A DNA stretch of 64,000 bases from Bradyrhizobium sp. NDS-1 (GTDB taxonomy: Bacteria; Pseudomonadota; Alphaproteobacteria; Rhizobiales; Xanthobacteraceae), in NCBI RefSeq assembly GCF_032918005.1, contig NZ_CP136628.1:6867501-6931500 (forward strand), read 5' to 3'. The position numbers and the translations under genes were made by a program. Positions within the stretch are counted from its first letter, which is position 1, and each line of letters begins with the position of its first letter. Shown in pieces: positions 48,026 through 57,024 of the stretch. The notes beneath the pieces are model-generated. The model made no database searches. It was not told where the DNA came from and was given only the letters and a program-made list of their open reading frames with translations.

Positions 48026-48238
48026 GTGAGCATGGGAACCGTGAAGTGGTTTAACGCGACCAAAGGCTTCGGCTTCATTCAGCCCGACGACGGCGGCCAG
48101 GACGTGTTCGTTCACATCAGCGCTGTTGAGCGTGCAGGCCTCGGCACGCTGCGTGAAGGTCAGAAGATCTCCTACGAGATCGTGGCCGACCGCCGTTCCG
48201 GCAAGTCGGCAGCGGACAACCTGCGCTCCGCAGGCTGA
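48026..48238 (+). CDS. cspA: Cold-shock protein (CspA family)
   Basis: 70 residues from GTG at 48026, or 68 from ATG at 48032; GAGAAGGGA stands upstream. The single cold-shock domain has both RNA-binding motifs, KGFGFIQ (RNP1) and VFVHISA (RNP2). It binds single-stranded nucleic acid as an RNA chaperone. It follows a helicase and IF-1 on the same strand, a functional set, although the gap suggests its own promoter. A terminator follows. Confidence 0.95.
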   Translation: MSMGTVKWFNATKGFGFIQPDDGGQDVFVHISAVERAGLGTLREGQKISYEIVADRRSGKSAADNLRSAG

Positions 48239-48285
48239 ACCGCAGGGCGCCTGGCCGATCGGCTTGCGTCACCAAAGAAAGCAGG

Positions 48286-48313
48286 AAGGCCGTGCGCGAC
48301 GCACGGCCTTTTT
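48286..48313 (+). terminator. Intrinsic terminator of the cold-shock gene
   Basis: AAGGCCGTGC-GCGAC-GCACGGCCTTTTT: a ten-base stem with a T run. It can also serve the convergent tadG-like gene ending at 48339. Confidence 0.9.
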
Positions 48314-48338
48314 CATTCCGGAAGCCCGCTCGTGGAAG

Positions 48339-48971
48339 TCAGCACGAGGACGGCACGCCGTTGTAGGGAACGCAGGTGACCTGGCGCGGCCGCGTGTAGG
48401 ACAGATCGCTCAGCGGTATGCTCGACTTCAGCACGTAGCCCACGGAAGGTATGTAAGTGTAGCTCGCCTCGCTGAGTATGAGGTAGGTCGACGGAATCAA
48501 CAGGGTCGAGGGAAGCTCGCTGGTGACCTTGTCGCCGGCCTTCCGAGCCGAGGTCGCCAGCGTCGCCTGCGTCGCCCCGCTCGCAATGGTACCGGCCTTG
48601 CTCCACTGGACCGTGGCAATGCTGTTGGCGTCGATATAGATCTGGGAGATCGAGCCTTTCACGAGCGTCGCGTCGTAAGGCATGATGATCGAGATGCTTG
48701 CCGTGAACGCGTTCTGCATGTCGGAATCGGTCAGCGTCGTCGACTGCGATGTCAGGTCGGACAGCGTCCGTGCAATCAATGTGACCTTGCGATCGATCGC
48801 CACGGCCGACGAGAATTCGACGGTACCGAAGAACATCACCAGCATCAGCGGCACGATGACCGCGAACTCGGTCGCCGCGAGCGCGCGGCTGTCGTCGACG
48901 AAGTCGCGCATCGAACTGCGCACGTTCCTCGAGAAATTCGCAATCGTCTGCATCGGTGCGCTCGGATCCAT
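48339..48971 (-). CDS. TadE/TadG-like pilus minor pseudopilin (TadG)
   Basis: 210 residues from ATG at 48971, six bases after the upstream gene stop; the longer open frame upstream is only the shadow of that gene. The N-terminal TadE-like helix is ALAATEFAVIVPLMLVMFFGTVEFSSAVAID with the conserved Glu. The rest is an extracellular domain with a Cys pair at the end. Such proteins are minor components of Tad pili. The family name TadG is given loosely, since no von Willebrand domain is seen. Confidence 0.82.
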   Translation of the reverse strand: MDPSAPMQTIANFSRNVRSSMRDFVDDSRALAATEFAVIVPLMLVMFFGTVEFSSAVAIDRKVTLIARTLSDLTSQSTTLTDSDMQNAFTASISIIMPYDATLVKGSISQIYIDANSIATVQWSKAGTIASGATQATLATSARKAGDKVTSELPSTLLIPSTYLILSEASYTYIPSVGYVLKSSIPLSDLSYTRPRQVTCVPYNGVPSSC

Positions 48972-48976
48972 CTGCC

Positions 48977-49558
48977 TCAGAAGGGTTCGTTCTTGAAGGC
49001 TGCGGTCGCCACCAGCAGCCGCTTGCTGCTGCAACCGATGTTGTAGCCGAGACCGGTGACGATGAGCGGCCACTGATAGAACAGCCGCACGACGACGACC
49101 TGGCTGGAGCTGCCGGGATTGTATTGCACACCGGTCGGATTGAAGTTGCAGGAATCGCCGTAGCTGGTGAGACTGAGCGCCGAGAAGGAGCTGGTGCTCA
49201 CCACGTCGACGTAAAGCTTGCTGCAATCGAAGAGCGCCGGGATCTGGCTGCAGACATAGGTCTTGAACGTGTTTTGATCACACGCCGAGACCACGTTGGG
49301 CGTGGTCTGACAGGCTGCCACGGAGCCGCCCTGCGCTTGCGCCTGGCCGGTCAGAATGGCACGCGCGGAGTTCTGGGTGACGGTCTCGAGCACCTGGCCT
49401 GCGAAGAACACCAGCGCCGTCTCGATGATGGCGAACAGCAGCGCGAAGAAGATCGGAGCAACCAGCGCGAACTCGACCGCCGCGGAGCCGCGGCGGCTGC
49501 CATGAAACCGGGATAGCGCTTTCCGGAGCGTGAACCTCGTAGGTGGAAGCGATGGCAT
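48977..49558 (-). CDS. tadE: TadE-family pilus assembly protein
   Basis: 193 residues. After a basic start comes the TadE segment GSAAVEFALVAPIFFALLFAIIETALVFFAGQ (about 25-56), with the Glu needed for processing by the prepilin peptidase. The C-terminal domain has six or more Cys. Paired with the TadG-like gene six bases downstream, both needed for Tad pilus assembly. The gap of about 230 bases upstream contains a GCAGAGG/CCTCTGC hairpin and the likely promoter. Confidence 0.88.
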   Translation of the reverse strand: MPSLPPTRFTLRKALSRFHGSRRGSAAVEFALVAPIFFALLFAIIETALVFFAGQVLETVTQNSARAILTGQAQAQGGSVAACQTTPNVVSACDQNTFKTYVCSQIPALFDCSKLYVDVVSTSSFSALSLTSYGDSCNFNPTGVQYNPGSSSQVVVVRLFYQWPLIVTGLGYNIGCSSKRLLVATAAFKNEPF

Positions 49559-49791
49559 CGCGTCAAATTCTCCAGCAGAGGCGATCCTCTGCTTCGATCA
49601 ATAGCTAAAACTGATTGTTTAAGTGTTGCAGGCGATTCACGTCCGGCGAACCGCATCGTCAAGGATGCGTTAACCGTGCGCGCCGCGAGACAGTGGAAAG
49701 ACGGCGCGCGCGAAGCGAGCTCGCCCTGACATCCGGAAAATGCCCCGGCGGGATCATGCGACCCAGCCCGGCGAACCCGCCAGTCGGCGGG

Positions 49792-50289
49792 CTAGTTGGG
49801 CTTGGTGCCGGTACCGGCATTGCCGCTGGCACTGCTGCTCAGCGAACCGGCCTGGCTCATCGTGTTGTTGAAGTAGTTGTCACTGTCGCCGAGCGTCACG
49901 CGACGCTGGCAAAGCGGCACGCAGCTGTAGGACTCGCGCTCGATCCCGCGATAGACGGTGACGAGCCGGTCACTCGGACCCTCGACCTGGATCTGGCGGT
50001 CGACCAGAATCTCGCCGCTCCGGTCGAGCGCAATGAAATTGGTGGCACCATACCCCTTGCCGGTCACGACGATCATGCCGCCGGGCTGGAGGGTGACGTC
50101 CGCGATCAGGGGATTGCCGACCACGATGGTCGCTACCTTGCCGGGCAGCCGCACCAGCTTGGCCTGATCGACATTGACGGCGATGGTGTCGGCGGTGGGC
50201 TCGGCGAGGCCGGCAGCCGGCGATACCAGCATGGCGGCAGCAACCAGCAGACAGACGCGCCCATGACGGCGCAGCAATTCTTTACGCAT
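49792..50289 (-). CDS. Free-standing secretin N-domain protein (pilus assembly N-terminal domain)
   Basis: 165 residues with a signal peptide ending GLAE. The middle (about 38-115) matches the N-terminal domain of CpaC secretins: VDQAKLVRLPGKVATIVVGNPLIADVTLQ, GYGATNFIALDRSG. There is no secretin pore domain. The tail has CVPLCQRR and a Ser/Gly-rich end. It lies apart from the main pilus operon and may form an extra periplasmic ring or gate for the CpaC secretin. Confidence 0.87.
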   Translation of the reverse strand: MRKELLRRHGRVCLLVAAAMLVSPAAGLAEPTADTIAVNVDQAKLVRLPGKVATIVVGNPLIADVTLQPGGMIVVTGKGYGATNFIALDRSGEILVDRQIQVEGPSDRLVTVYRGIERESYSCVPLCQRRVTLGDSDNYFNNTMSQAGSLSSSASGNAGTGTKPN

Positions 50290-50444
50290 ACTCTTACCCC
50301 CGGGACGTCACAAACCGGCAGAAGCGACCAGATATTGGCGGAGCCAGTGCCCGACCCCGGTAACCTGCCTTTAATTCGTGAACGTTCCGCAAACTCGCCG
50401 ACGATTGTTTGAACGGACTGCCTTTACGCGCCAATATTCCAATC

Positions 50445-51275
50445 CTATTGGCGGAACGGATAGGCCAGTTGGCCCCCGAACTCCTTCGGCATGGTCGCTT
50501 CATCCTTGCCGTAGTCCTGCGGCAACTGCCCCTCCGGCATGCGGAAGGTGCCGAACAGCACGTCCCAGATCGGGAACGTCCCGGCGAAATTGGTGTTGCC
50601 ACCCTCTTCGAGTGATGTGTGGTGCCAACGATGGAATACCGGCGTTGCCAGCAAATATTTGAACGGTCCGAAGGTCCAGTTCAGGTTGGCGTGCACAAAG
50701 GCCGAATGAAAGGTGGTGAACGGGCCGACCCATATCATGACGTTCGGGGAGATGCCGGCCATCAACAACACGACGTCGACGCTGATCGTCCCGAGCATGA
50801 GATTGACGGGATGGAATCGGGCCGCGGAAATCCACCCGATTTCCTCCGACGAATGATGGACGGCGTGGTACTTCCAGAAGCCGCCGTCATGGAAGAGCCG
50901 GTGCAGCCAATACAACATGAAATCGGACAGCACCAGGAACAGCACGGCCTGCACCCACAGGGGCAGCTGCGCCAGCGGGCCATGGCCGTTGTCGTAGAAG
51001 GCGATGAGCCCGTCGGCATCGTGGATGTTGAAGATGGCGCTGGCGCCGACGATGAGAAGCCCGATCCGCATGGTGCGGGCGAACACCGGAACGAAGAACC
51101 AGTAACAGATGTCGGTGACGATCTCCCGCTTGCGCCACCACGGCGCACCGGGATTGCAGGCCCAGAAATGCTCGAGCACGGTAAACACGGCCGCGAGCGC
51201 GAAGGTGACGGGGATCACCTTCACGATGGTCTCGCCGAGCATCAGGGCGACTTGCATGGGCAGGCTCGACATCAT
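50445..51275 (-). CDS. Sterol desaturase / fatty acid hydroxylase family protein
   Basis: 276 residues with four or so membrane helices. Histidine boxes of the di-iron site are HRLFH, HAVHHSSEE and HRWHHTSLEEGG, plus RFHPVN. Members hydroxylate or desaturate lipids, sterols or carotenoids in the membrane. The gene sits inside the Tad pilus locus, between the minus-strand minor genes and the pilin, with no obvious functional tie. The substrate is unknown. Confidence 0.9.
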   Translation of the reverse strand: MMSSLPMQVALMLGETIVKVIPVTFALAAVFTVLEHFWACNPGAPWWRKREIVTDICYWFFVPVFARTMRIGLLIVGASAIFNIHDADGLIAFYDNGHGPLAQLPLWVQAVLFLVLSDFMLYWLHRLFHDGGFWKYHAVHHSSEEIGWISAARFHPVNLMLGTISVDVVLLMAGISPNVMIWVGPFTTFHSAFVHANLNWTFGPFKYLLATPVFHRWHHTSLEEGGNTNFAGTFPIWDVLFGTFRMPEGQLPQDYGKDEATMPKEFGGQLAYPFRQ

Positions 51276-51542
51276 CGCCTCTCTCCGCGGAATCCAGTTC
51301 TCCTACGCCTACTCCGCTAGATTTAAGGGACGGTGAAGCCGCCGTCGTGCTCCCGCTGCATCTGGAACCGGAGCGGATTGCACTCGCGGCTTTAAGGGGA
51401 AATTCACTCTGGGCGAAAGCATCGCGCCGGAATCGGGTTTGCTCGATCGAATTAACTCTACCGAAAGAGCTCGGCTCTCATGGTCAAGGGGTCAAAGACG
51501 GCGCCGAACGAGGCGATCTTCACCCCAGATGGAGTTTTGTTC

Positions 51543-51707
51543 ATGAAGAACTTGATTGCGCGTTTCGCGAAGGATGAATCCGGCGCCACCGCCATCGAAT
51601 ACGGTCTGATCGCCGCCGGCATCGCGCTGGCCATCATCACCGTCGTCAACAATCTCGGCACCACGCTGAACACCAAGTTCACCTCGATCAGCACGTCGCT
51701 GAAGTAA
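51543..51707 (+). CDS. Flp-type pilin
   Basis: 54 residues from ATG at 51543 with GGAG upstream; the longer upstream frame is not needed. It begins MKNLIARFAKDESGATAIEYG and continues LIAAGIALAIITVVNNLG, a Flp prepilin: cleavage after Gly in ESG/ATAIEYG, mature Glu at position 5 and Tyr at 6. It polymerises into the adhesive Tad/Flp pilus. A strong terminator follows, so the pilin can be transcribed alone in high amount. Confidence 0.95.
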   Translation: MKNLIARFAKDESGATAIEYGLIAAGIALAIITVVNNLGTTLNTKFTSISTSLK

Positions 51708-51730
51708 GCGACCGACGAACGACGGCAAGA

Positions 51731-51758
51731 GCCCCGGATCTCCGGGGCCTTTGTTTTT
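51731..51758 (+). terminator. Terminator after the pilin gene
   Basis: GCCCCGGA-TC-TCCGGGGC followed by CTTTGTTTTT. It separates the abundant pilin message from the assembly genes downstream, though some readthrough is expected. Confidence 0.82.
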
Positions 51759-51775
51759 GAAGACGGCGAGTTCCA

Positions 51776-51922
51776 GTGGCGTTGCGCGAGTACAGAACCG
51801 ATGCCGCGGTCGCGGCGAACCAGGCAGGGGCTGCGCAGGCCGGCTCGCCGGTCTATTGGGTCTGCCTTGCGCTGCTGCTTGCGACAGTCGCGCTCGCCGC
51901 GCGCATTGCCGGCTCCTGGTGA
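51776..51922 (+). CDS. Small single-helix membrane protein between pilin and cpaA
   Basis: 48 codons from GTG at 51776. The second half is a membrane helix (VYWVCLALLLATVALAARIA). About four fifths of the third codon positions are G or C, which supports coding. The ribosome site (GGCGAG) is weak. I know no family for it. It starts 18 bases after the pilin terminator, and cpaA begins about 120 bases further on, so it may be a small Tad-linked peptide or a chance frame. Confidence 0.4.
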   Translation: MALREYRTDAAVAANQAGAAQAGSPVYWVCLALLLATVALAARIAGSW

Positions 51923-52045
51923 GCCCGCGTTCCGCGGCTTCGGCGCCCGCACTCATACTGCCGTTGTCGGTTTATTTAGCACTCCCGACTAGCATCGCCC
52001 GACGCCAGTTCCCGCGGCAAAACCCTCGGCTACAAGACGCAGCCC

Positions 52046-52570
52046 ATGATCCTCGACCTTGCGCGCCTTCTGCTTTTCCCGGCCCTGATGGCGTTCGCCG
52101 CCGCGAGCGATCTCTTCACGATGACGATCTCGAATCGCGTGTCGCTGGCGCTGGTCGCGGGCTTCTTCGCACTTGCCCTCGCCGGTGGCATGGCACCTTA
52201 CGAGATGCTGACTCATGTCGGTGCCGGCGCGCTTGTCCTGGTCGTGGCCTTCACCTGCTTTGCGATGGGCTGGGTCGGCGGCGGCGACGCAAAGGTCGCG
52301 GCCTCGGTCGCGCTCTGGTTCGGATTCGCGCAGTTGATGAACTTCCTGCTCTACGCATCGCTGTTCGGCGGCGCGCTGACGCTGCTCCTGCTCCAGTTCC
52401 GGCAATGGCCGCTGCCCTATGGGCTGGCGGGGCAGGCCTGGCTTGCGCGGCTGCACGCCAAGGAGAGCGGCATCCCCTATGGCATCGCGCTCGCCCTGAG
52501 CGCGCTGATGGTCTACCCGGAGACCGAATGGGTGAAGGCGATCGACCTCGCCCACCTCGCGCTGCGCTGA
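52046..52570 (+). CDS. cpaA: Prepilin peptidase CpaA (TadV)
   Basis: 174 residues with about five membrane helices. The two active-site Asp are in AAASDLFTM (D near residue 23) and GWVGGGDAKV (D near 79), the GxGD motif of type IV prepilin and TadV aspartyl peptidases. It cleaves the Flp pilin and the TadE/TadG-like proteins. Confidence 0.94.
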   Translation: MILDLARLLLFPALMAFAAASDLFTMTISNRVSLALVAGFFALALAGGMAPYEMLTHVGAGALVLVVAFTCFAMGWVGGGDAKVAASVALWFGFAQLMNFLLYASLFGGALTLLLLQFRQWPLPYGLAGQAWLARLHAKESGIPYGIALALSALMVYPETEWVKAIDLAHLALR

Positions 52571-52698
52571 ACGCACTGGGTAAACCCAGCGTTAAGGCGA
52601 TTTAGATACGCCTCATTAACCATGCTTTGACGAATAGCTGGTCAACTGCCGATTACGGCGGCGGCAGCGTCGCGGCGTTTTGTTGGAAAGTGAAGCGT

Positions 52699-53496
52699 AT
52701 GAATAGGGCACGCATTGTCGTCCTGGCGGTCGCCATCTGCGCCGGCGGCGTCGCCGCGTACCTGGCGAGCGGCACGGACAATTCTGCGCCGCCTCCGGCC
52801 CCGGTCGCGCAGCTTCCGACCGTCGACGTTCTCGTGGCCAAGAACGACATCGGCCTCGGTCAGACCGTGAAGCTGGAAGACGTGCAATGGCAGACCTGGC
52901 CGGCCGCGACCGCCAGCGCCACCTTCATCCGCCGCAACGAGCGTCCCGAGGGCGCGACCCAGGTCAGCGGATCGATTGCGCGTGCCCCCTTCATCCAGGG
53001 TGAGCCGATTCGCGACCAGAAGCTGGTCAAGGCCGAGGGTTCCGGCTTCATGGCGGCAATCCTGCCCACCGGCATGCGGGCGATCTCGACCGAGATCTCG
53101 CCGGAGACCGGCGCAGGCGGCTTCATCCTGCCCAACGATCGCGTCGACGTCCTTCTCACACGCCGGCTGAAGAACCCGGACCAGAGCAGCGGCGCTCCCG
53201 ACGTCGTCACCTCCGAGATCATCCTGGCCAATATCCGAGTCCTCGCCATCGATCAGGCGCCGAAGGAGAAGGACGGCCAGAACGCGGTGGTCGGCAAGAC
53301 CGTCACCCTCGAGCTCAATCCCGCGCAGACCGCGACGCTCTCTGCAGCCCGCCAGAGCGGCACGCTGTCGCTGGCGTTGCGCAGCATCGTCGACGTCAAG
53401 ATGAGCGAAATCACGCTCGATGATTCCGCGCAGAAGCGGGACGGTATTTCGATCATTCGCTACGGCATTCCAAGTCAGACGGCGAAAGCACGATGA
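52699..53496 (+). CDS. cpaB: Pilus assembly protein CpaB
   Basis: 265 residues from ATG at 52699 (GGAAAG upstream). A signal anchor (RIVVLAVAICAGGVAAYLA) is followed by the SAF domain VDVLVAKNDIGLGQTVKLEDVQWQ and the RcpC domain (GMRAISTEISPETGAGGFILPNDRVDVLLTR). A periplasmic partner of the secretin. Its end overlaps the cpaC start by four bases. Confidence 0.94.
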   Translation: MNRARIVVLAVAICAGGVAAYLASGTDNSAPPPAPVAQLPTVDVLVAKNDIGLGQTVKLEDVQWQTWPAATASATFIRRNERPEGATQVSGSIARAPFIQGEPIRDQKLVKAEGSGFMAAILPTGMRAISTEISPETGAGGFILPNDRVDVLLTRRLKNPDQSSGAPDVVTSEIILANIRVLAIDQAPKEKDGQNAVVGKTVTLELNPAQTATLSAARQSGTLSLALRSIVDVKMSEITLDDSAQKRDGISIIRYGIPSQTAKAR

Positions 53497-54983
53497 AGAC
53501 AGTCGATATGAAATGCAGGGTGGATCTGGCGACGATGCGGACCTCCGTGGTCCGCGCCCTGTCGTTTTCGGCCGCTATCGCGCTGGCGCTCAACCCGGTG
53601 CTGAGCCCCGTGGTCGCCGCCGATTACCGACCCGCGGCATCGGCTGCGGCGGACGGCCAGATGAACGCGCGCTTCCTCTCGCTCGGCGTCGGCAAGTCCA
53701 TCGTGATCGACCTGCCCCGCGACATCAAGGACGTGCTGGTCGCCGATCCCAAGATCGCCAATGCGGTGGTCCGCTCGGCGCAGCGCGCCTATATCATCGG
53801 CGCCGCGGTCGGCCAGACCAACATCGTCTTCTTCGATTCCGCCGGGCAGCAGATTGCGGCCTATGACATCGCGGTCAAGCGCGACCTCAACGGTGTGCGG
53901 GCGGCGCTGAAGCAGGTCCTGCCCCATGCAGACATCCAGATCGACGGGCTCGGCGACGGCATTGTCCTGACCGGCACGGCGGCGAACCCCTTGGAAGCGC
54001 AGCAGGCCAATGATCTCGCCGCGCGCCTGGCCGGCGGCGCCGACAAGGTGGTGAACTCGATCATGGTCCGCGGCCGCGACCAGGTCATGCTCAAGGTGAC
54101 GGTGGCCGAGGTCCAGCGCAACATCGTCAAGCAGCTCGGCATCGACCTGACCGCCAACCTCAACTACGGCACCTCCGTGGTGAGCTTCTCCAACTCGAAT
54201 CCGTTCACGGCTCTCGGCAAGAATCTCGTGGACGGCAACAATCTGACCACGAAGTTCGGCGGCGCGCCGTCGGTGCAGGCCACCCTGCGCGCGATGGAAA
54301 CCGCGGGCGTGATCCGCACGCTGGCCGAACCGAACCTGACCGCGATCTCCGGTGAATCGGCAACGTTCATCGCCGGCGGTGAATTCCCGGTTCCGGCAGG
54401 CTATGCGTGCGATCCCGTCACGCATGTCTGCACCACCCAGATCAGCTTCAAGAAGTTCGGTATCTCGCTCAATTTCACCCCCGTCGTGCTGAGCGAAGGC
54501 AAGATCAGCCTGCGGGTGATGACCGAGGTCTCCGAGCTCTCGAACGAAAATGCGATCACGCTGTCGCAGGCCGTCAGCTCAACGTCGGTGAACTCGCTGA
54601 CGGTGCCCTCGATCAGGACCCGGCGCGCGGAGACCTCGCTGGAAATTCCCTCCGGCGGCGCGATGGCGATGGCCGGCCTGATCCAGCAGCAGACCAAGCA
54701 GGCGATCAACGGACTGCCGGGGCTGATGCAGCTCCCGATCCTCGGCACGCTGTTCCGCAGCCGTGACTTCGTCAACAACGCGACCGAGCTCGTCGTGATC
54801 GTGACGCCTTACGTCGTTCGCGCGGTGGCGCCGAAGGACCTGTCGCGGCCGGATGACGGCTTTGCCCCGCCGGCGGACCCGCAGGCCCAGCTGATCGGCA
54901 ACATTAACCGCATCTACGGCGTGCCTGGCCGGACCGAACCGGCCAAGAACTACCGCGGCACCTACGGCTTCATCACCGACTGA
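53493..54983 (+). CDS. cpaC: Tad pilus secretin CpaC (RcpA)
   Basis: 496 residues with a signal peptide. The N-terminal pilus domain (NARFLSLGVGKSIVIDLPRDIKDVLVADPKIA) is followed by a BON-like domain (GIVLTGTAANPLEAQQANDLAARL). The secretin pore domain runs from about residue 200 (VMLKVTVAEVQRNIVKQLGID, LAEPNLTAISGESATFIAGGEFPVP, ELVVIVTPYVVRA). It forms the outer-membrane ring for the pilus. Confidence 0.95.
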   Translation: MKTVDMKCRVDLATMRTSVVRALSFSAAIALALNPVLSPVVAADYRPAASAAADGQMNARFLSLGVGKSIVIDLPRDIKDVLVADPKIANAVVRSAQRAYIIGAAVGQTNIVFFDSAGQQIAAYDIAVKRDLNGVRAALKQVLPHADIQIDGLGDGIVLTGTAANPLEAQQANDLAARLAGGADKVVNSIMVRGRDQVMLKVTVAEVQRNIVKQLGIDLTANLNYGTSVVSFSNSNPFTALGKNLVDGNNLTTKFGGAPSVQATLRAMETAGVIRTLAEPNLTAISGESATFIAGGEFPVPAGYACDPVTHVCTTQISFKKFGISLNFTPVVLSEGKISLRVMTEVSELSNENAITLSQAVSSTSVNSLTVPSIRTRRAETSLEIPSGGAMAMAGLIQQQTKQAINGLPGLMQLPILGTLFRSRDFVNNATELVVIVTPYVVRAVAPKDLSRPDDGFAPPADPQAQLIGNINRIYGVPGRTEPAKNYRGTYGFITD

Positions 54984-55003
54984 AGCGGAACGGGGACTTC
55001 ACG

Positions 55004-55738
55004 ATGATCACAAGACCACCCCAGCTTCGCAAACGCGCCATCCGCCTCGGTGGCGCGCTCGTCGGCATCGCGCTGGCGCTCTGCGGCTGCCAGCACGACG
55101 AAGTCCTCACCGCTTCCATTCCCGACGACTACAAGCAGCGCCATCCGATCGCGATCGAGGAGCAGAACCGCTCGATCGTCGTCTTCGTCGGCCATGCCCG
55201 CGGCGGATTGACCGCCGCCCAGCGCGCGGACGTGATGGGTGTCGCATCGGCGTGGTTGCGCGAAGGTACGGGCGCCATCCGCATCGACGTTCCGTCCGGC
55301 ACGCCCAACGCGCGTCCGGTCGCGGACACGATGCGTGAAATCCAGGCGATGCTGGCGGGCGCAGGCGTTCCGCCGCGCGGCGTCAACATTCGTCCCTACC
55401 AGCCGGAAGACAAACGTTTCCTGCCGCCGATCCGGCTCACCTATTCCAAGATCGCCGCGGTCGCGGGTCCTTGCGGCCTGTGGCCGGAGGACATCGGTCC
55501 TTCGATGAAGAACAAGAGGTGGTTCGAGAACAAGGACTACTACAATTACGGCTGCGCCTATCAGCGCAACCTCGCGGCGATGGTCGACAATCCGTCGGAC
55601 CTGGAGCAGCCGCGGCCTGAAACGCCGTCCTACACGGCCCGACGCATCACTGGTCTCGAGAAGTACCGCAAGGGACTCTCGACGTCGACCACCTATTCCG
55701 ACGCCGACAAGGCCAAACTCAGCGACACCGGCAAATGA
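55004..55738 (+). CDS. cpaD: Pilus assembly lipoprotein CpaD
   Basis: 244 residues. The lipoprotein signal ends ALCGC (lipobox LCGC near residue 28). The CpaD domain includes VFVGHARGGLTAAQRADVM, the RPYQPEDKRFLPPIRLTYSKI segment and the ending YNYGCAYQRNLAAMVDNPSDLEQPR. It is thought to help place the secretin. It overlaps cpaE by four bases. Confidence 0.94.
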   Translation: MITRPPQLRKRAIRLGGALVGIALALCGCQHDEVLTASIPDDYKQRHPIAIEEQNRSIVVFVGHARGGLTAAQRADVMGVASAWLREGTGAIRIDVPSGTPNARPVADTMREIQAMLAGAGVPPRGVNIRPYQPEDKRFLPPIRLTYSKIAAVAGPCGLWPEDIGPSMKNKRWFENKDYYNYGCAYQRNLAAMVDNPSDLEQPRPETPSYTARRITGLEKYRKGLSTSTTYSDADKAKLSDTGK

Positions 55739-57003
55739 TCAGCTACGCTCGCCAGACACACGAAGAGCAGCCGGAAGCAGCTCCTCCCCCGGTCGAGGAG
55801 CATATTGCGCCCGCGCCGCGCGTCTCGGTCCAGGCCTTTTGCGAGACTGTGGAAACTGCTGCCGCCGTCCAGTCGGCCGGCGAGGATCGTCGGCTCGGCA
55901 AGGCTCATCTGAAGATCCAGATGGGCGGCATGGCGGCCGCGGTCGAAGCCTACCGCTCGGCCCCCACGCCGAACGTGATCGTGCTCGAGAGCGACGGCCG
56001 CAACGACCTCTTGGGCGGGCTCGACCAGCTCGCCACCGTCTGCGACGCCGGCACCCGCGTGGTCGTGATCGGCCGCATCAACGACGTCACGCTCTACCGC
56101 GAGCTGGTGCGCCGCGGCGTCAGCGACTATGTGCTCGCGCCGGTCGGCGCGATCGACGTCGTGCGCTCGATCTGCAACCTGTTCTCGGCCCCGGAAGCCA
56201 AGGCGGTCGGCCGCATCATCGCCGTGGTCGGCGCCAAGGGCGGCGTCGGGGCTTCCACCATCTCCCACAATGTCGCCTGGGCGATCGCGCGCGACCTTGC
56301 AATGGATGCCGTCGTCGCCGACCTCGACCTCGCGTTCGGCACCGCCGGGCTCGACTACAACCAGGATCCGCCGCAAGGCATTGCCGACGCCGTGTTCTCA
56401 CCCGATCGCGTCGACACCGCCTTCATCGACCGCCTGCTGTCGAAATGCACCGACCATCTCAGCCTGCTGGCCGCGCCGGCGACGCTCGATCGGGTCTATG
56501 ATTTCGGCAGCGACGCATTCGACTCCGTTTTCGACACGCTGCGTTCCACCATGCCCTGCATCGTGCTCGACATTCCGCATCAATGGTCGGGCTGGACCAA
56601 GCGCGCCCTGATCGGAGCGGATGACATCCTGATCGTGGCCGCTCCTGACCTCGCCAATCTGCGCAATACCAAGAACCTCTTCGATCTGCTGAAGGCCGCG
56701 CGTCCCAACGACCGGCCGCCGCTCTACTGCCTGAATCAGGTGGGCGTGCCGAAGCGACCCGAAATCGCCGCTGCCGAGTTCGCCAAGGCGATCGAGAGCC
56801 AGCCGATCGTCTCGATCCCGTTCGAGCCGCAGATTTTCGGCTCTGCGGCCAACAACGGCCAGATGATCGCGGAGATCTCGGCCAACCACAAGTCGATCGA
56901 GATGTTCCTCCAGATCGCCCAGCGCCTGACCGGCCGCAGCGAGACCAAGAAACAAAAGTCGTCCCTGTTTTCACCCCTGATTGACAAGTTGCGGGGAAAA
57001 TAA
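55735..57003 (+). CDS. cpaE: Pilus localisation ATPase-like protein CpaE (TadZ)
   Basis: 422 residues. A receiver-like N-terminal domain (about 40-155) comes before a MinD/ParA-type domain. The Walker A is deviant: AKGGVGASTISHNVAW, with Ala in place of the second Lys, as is usual for CpaE. ADLDLAFGTAGLDYNQDPP and LNQVGVPKRPEI follow. It sets the cellular position of the pilus machine. Confidence 0.94.
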   Translation: MISYARQTHEEQPEAAPPPVEEHIAPAPRVSVQAFCETVETAAAVQSAGEDRRLGKAHLKIQMGGMAAAVEAYRSAPTPNVIVLESDGRNDLLGGLDQLATVCDAGTRVVVIGRINDVTLYRELVRRGVSDYVLAPVGAIDVVRSICNLFSAPEAKAVGRIIAVVGAKGGVGASTISHNVAWAIARDLAMDAVVADLDLAFGTAGLDYNQDPPQGIADAVFSPDRVDTAFIDRLLSKCTDHLSLLAAPATLDRVYDFGSDAFDSVFDTLRSTMPCIVLDIPHQWSGWTKRALIGADDILIVAAPDLANLRNTKNLFDLLKAARPNDRPPLYCLNQVGVPKRPEIAAAEFAKAIESQPIVSIPFEPQIFGSAANNGQMIAEISANHKSIEMFLQIAQRLTGRSETKKQKSSLFSPLIDKLRGK

Positions 57004-57024
57004 GCCGCCGCATGGAGTTATTAA

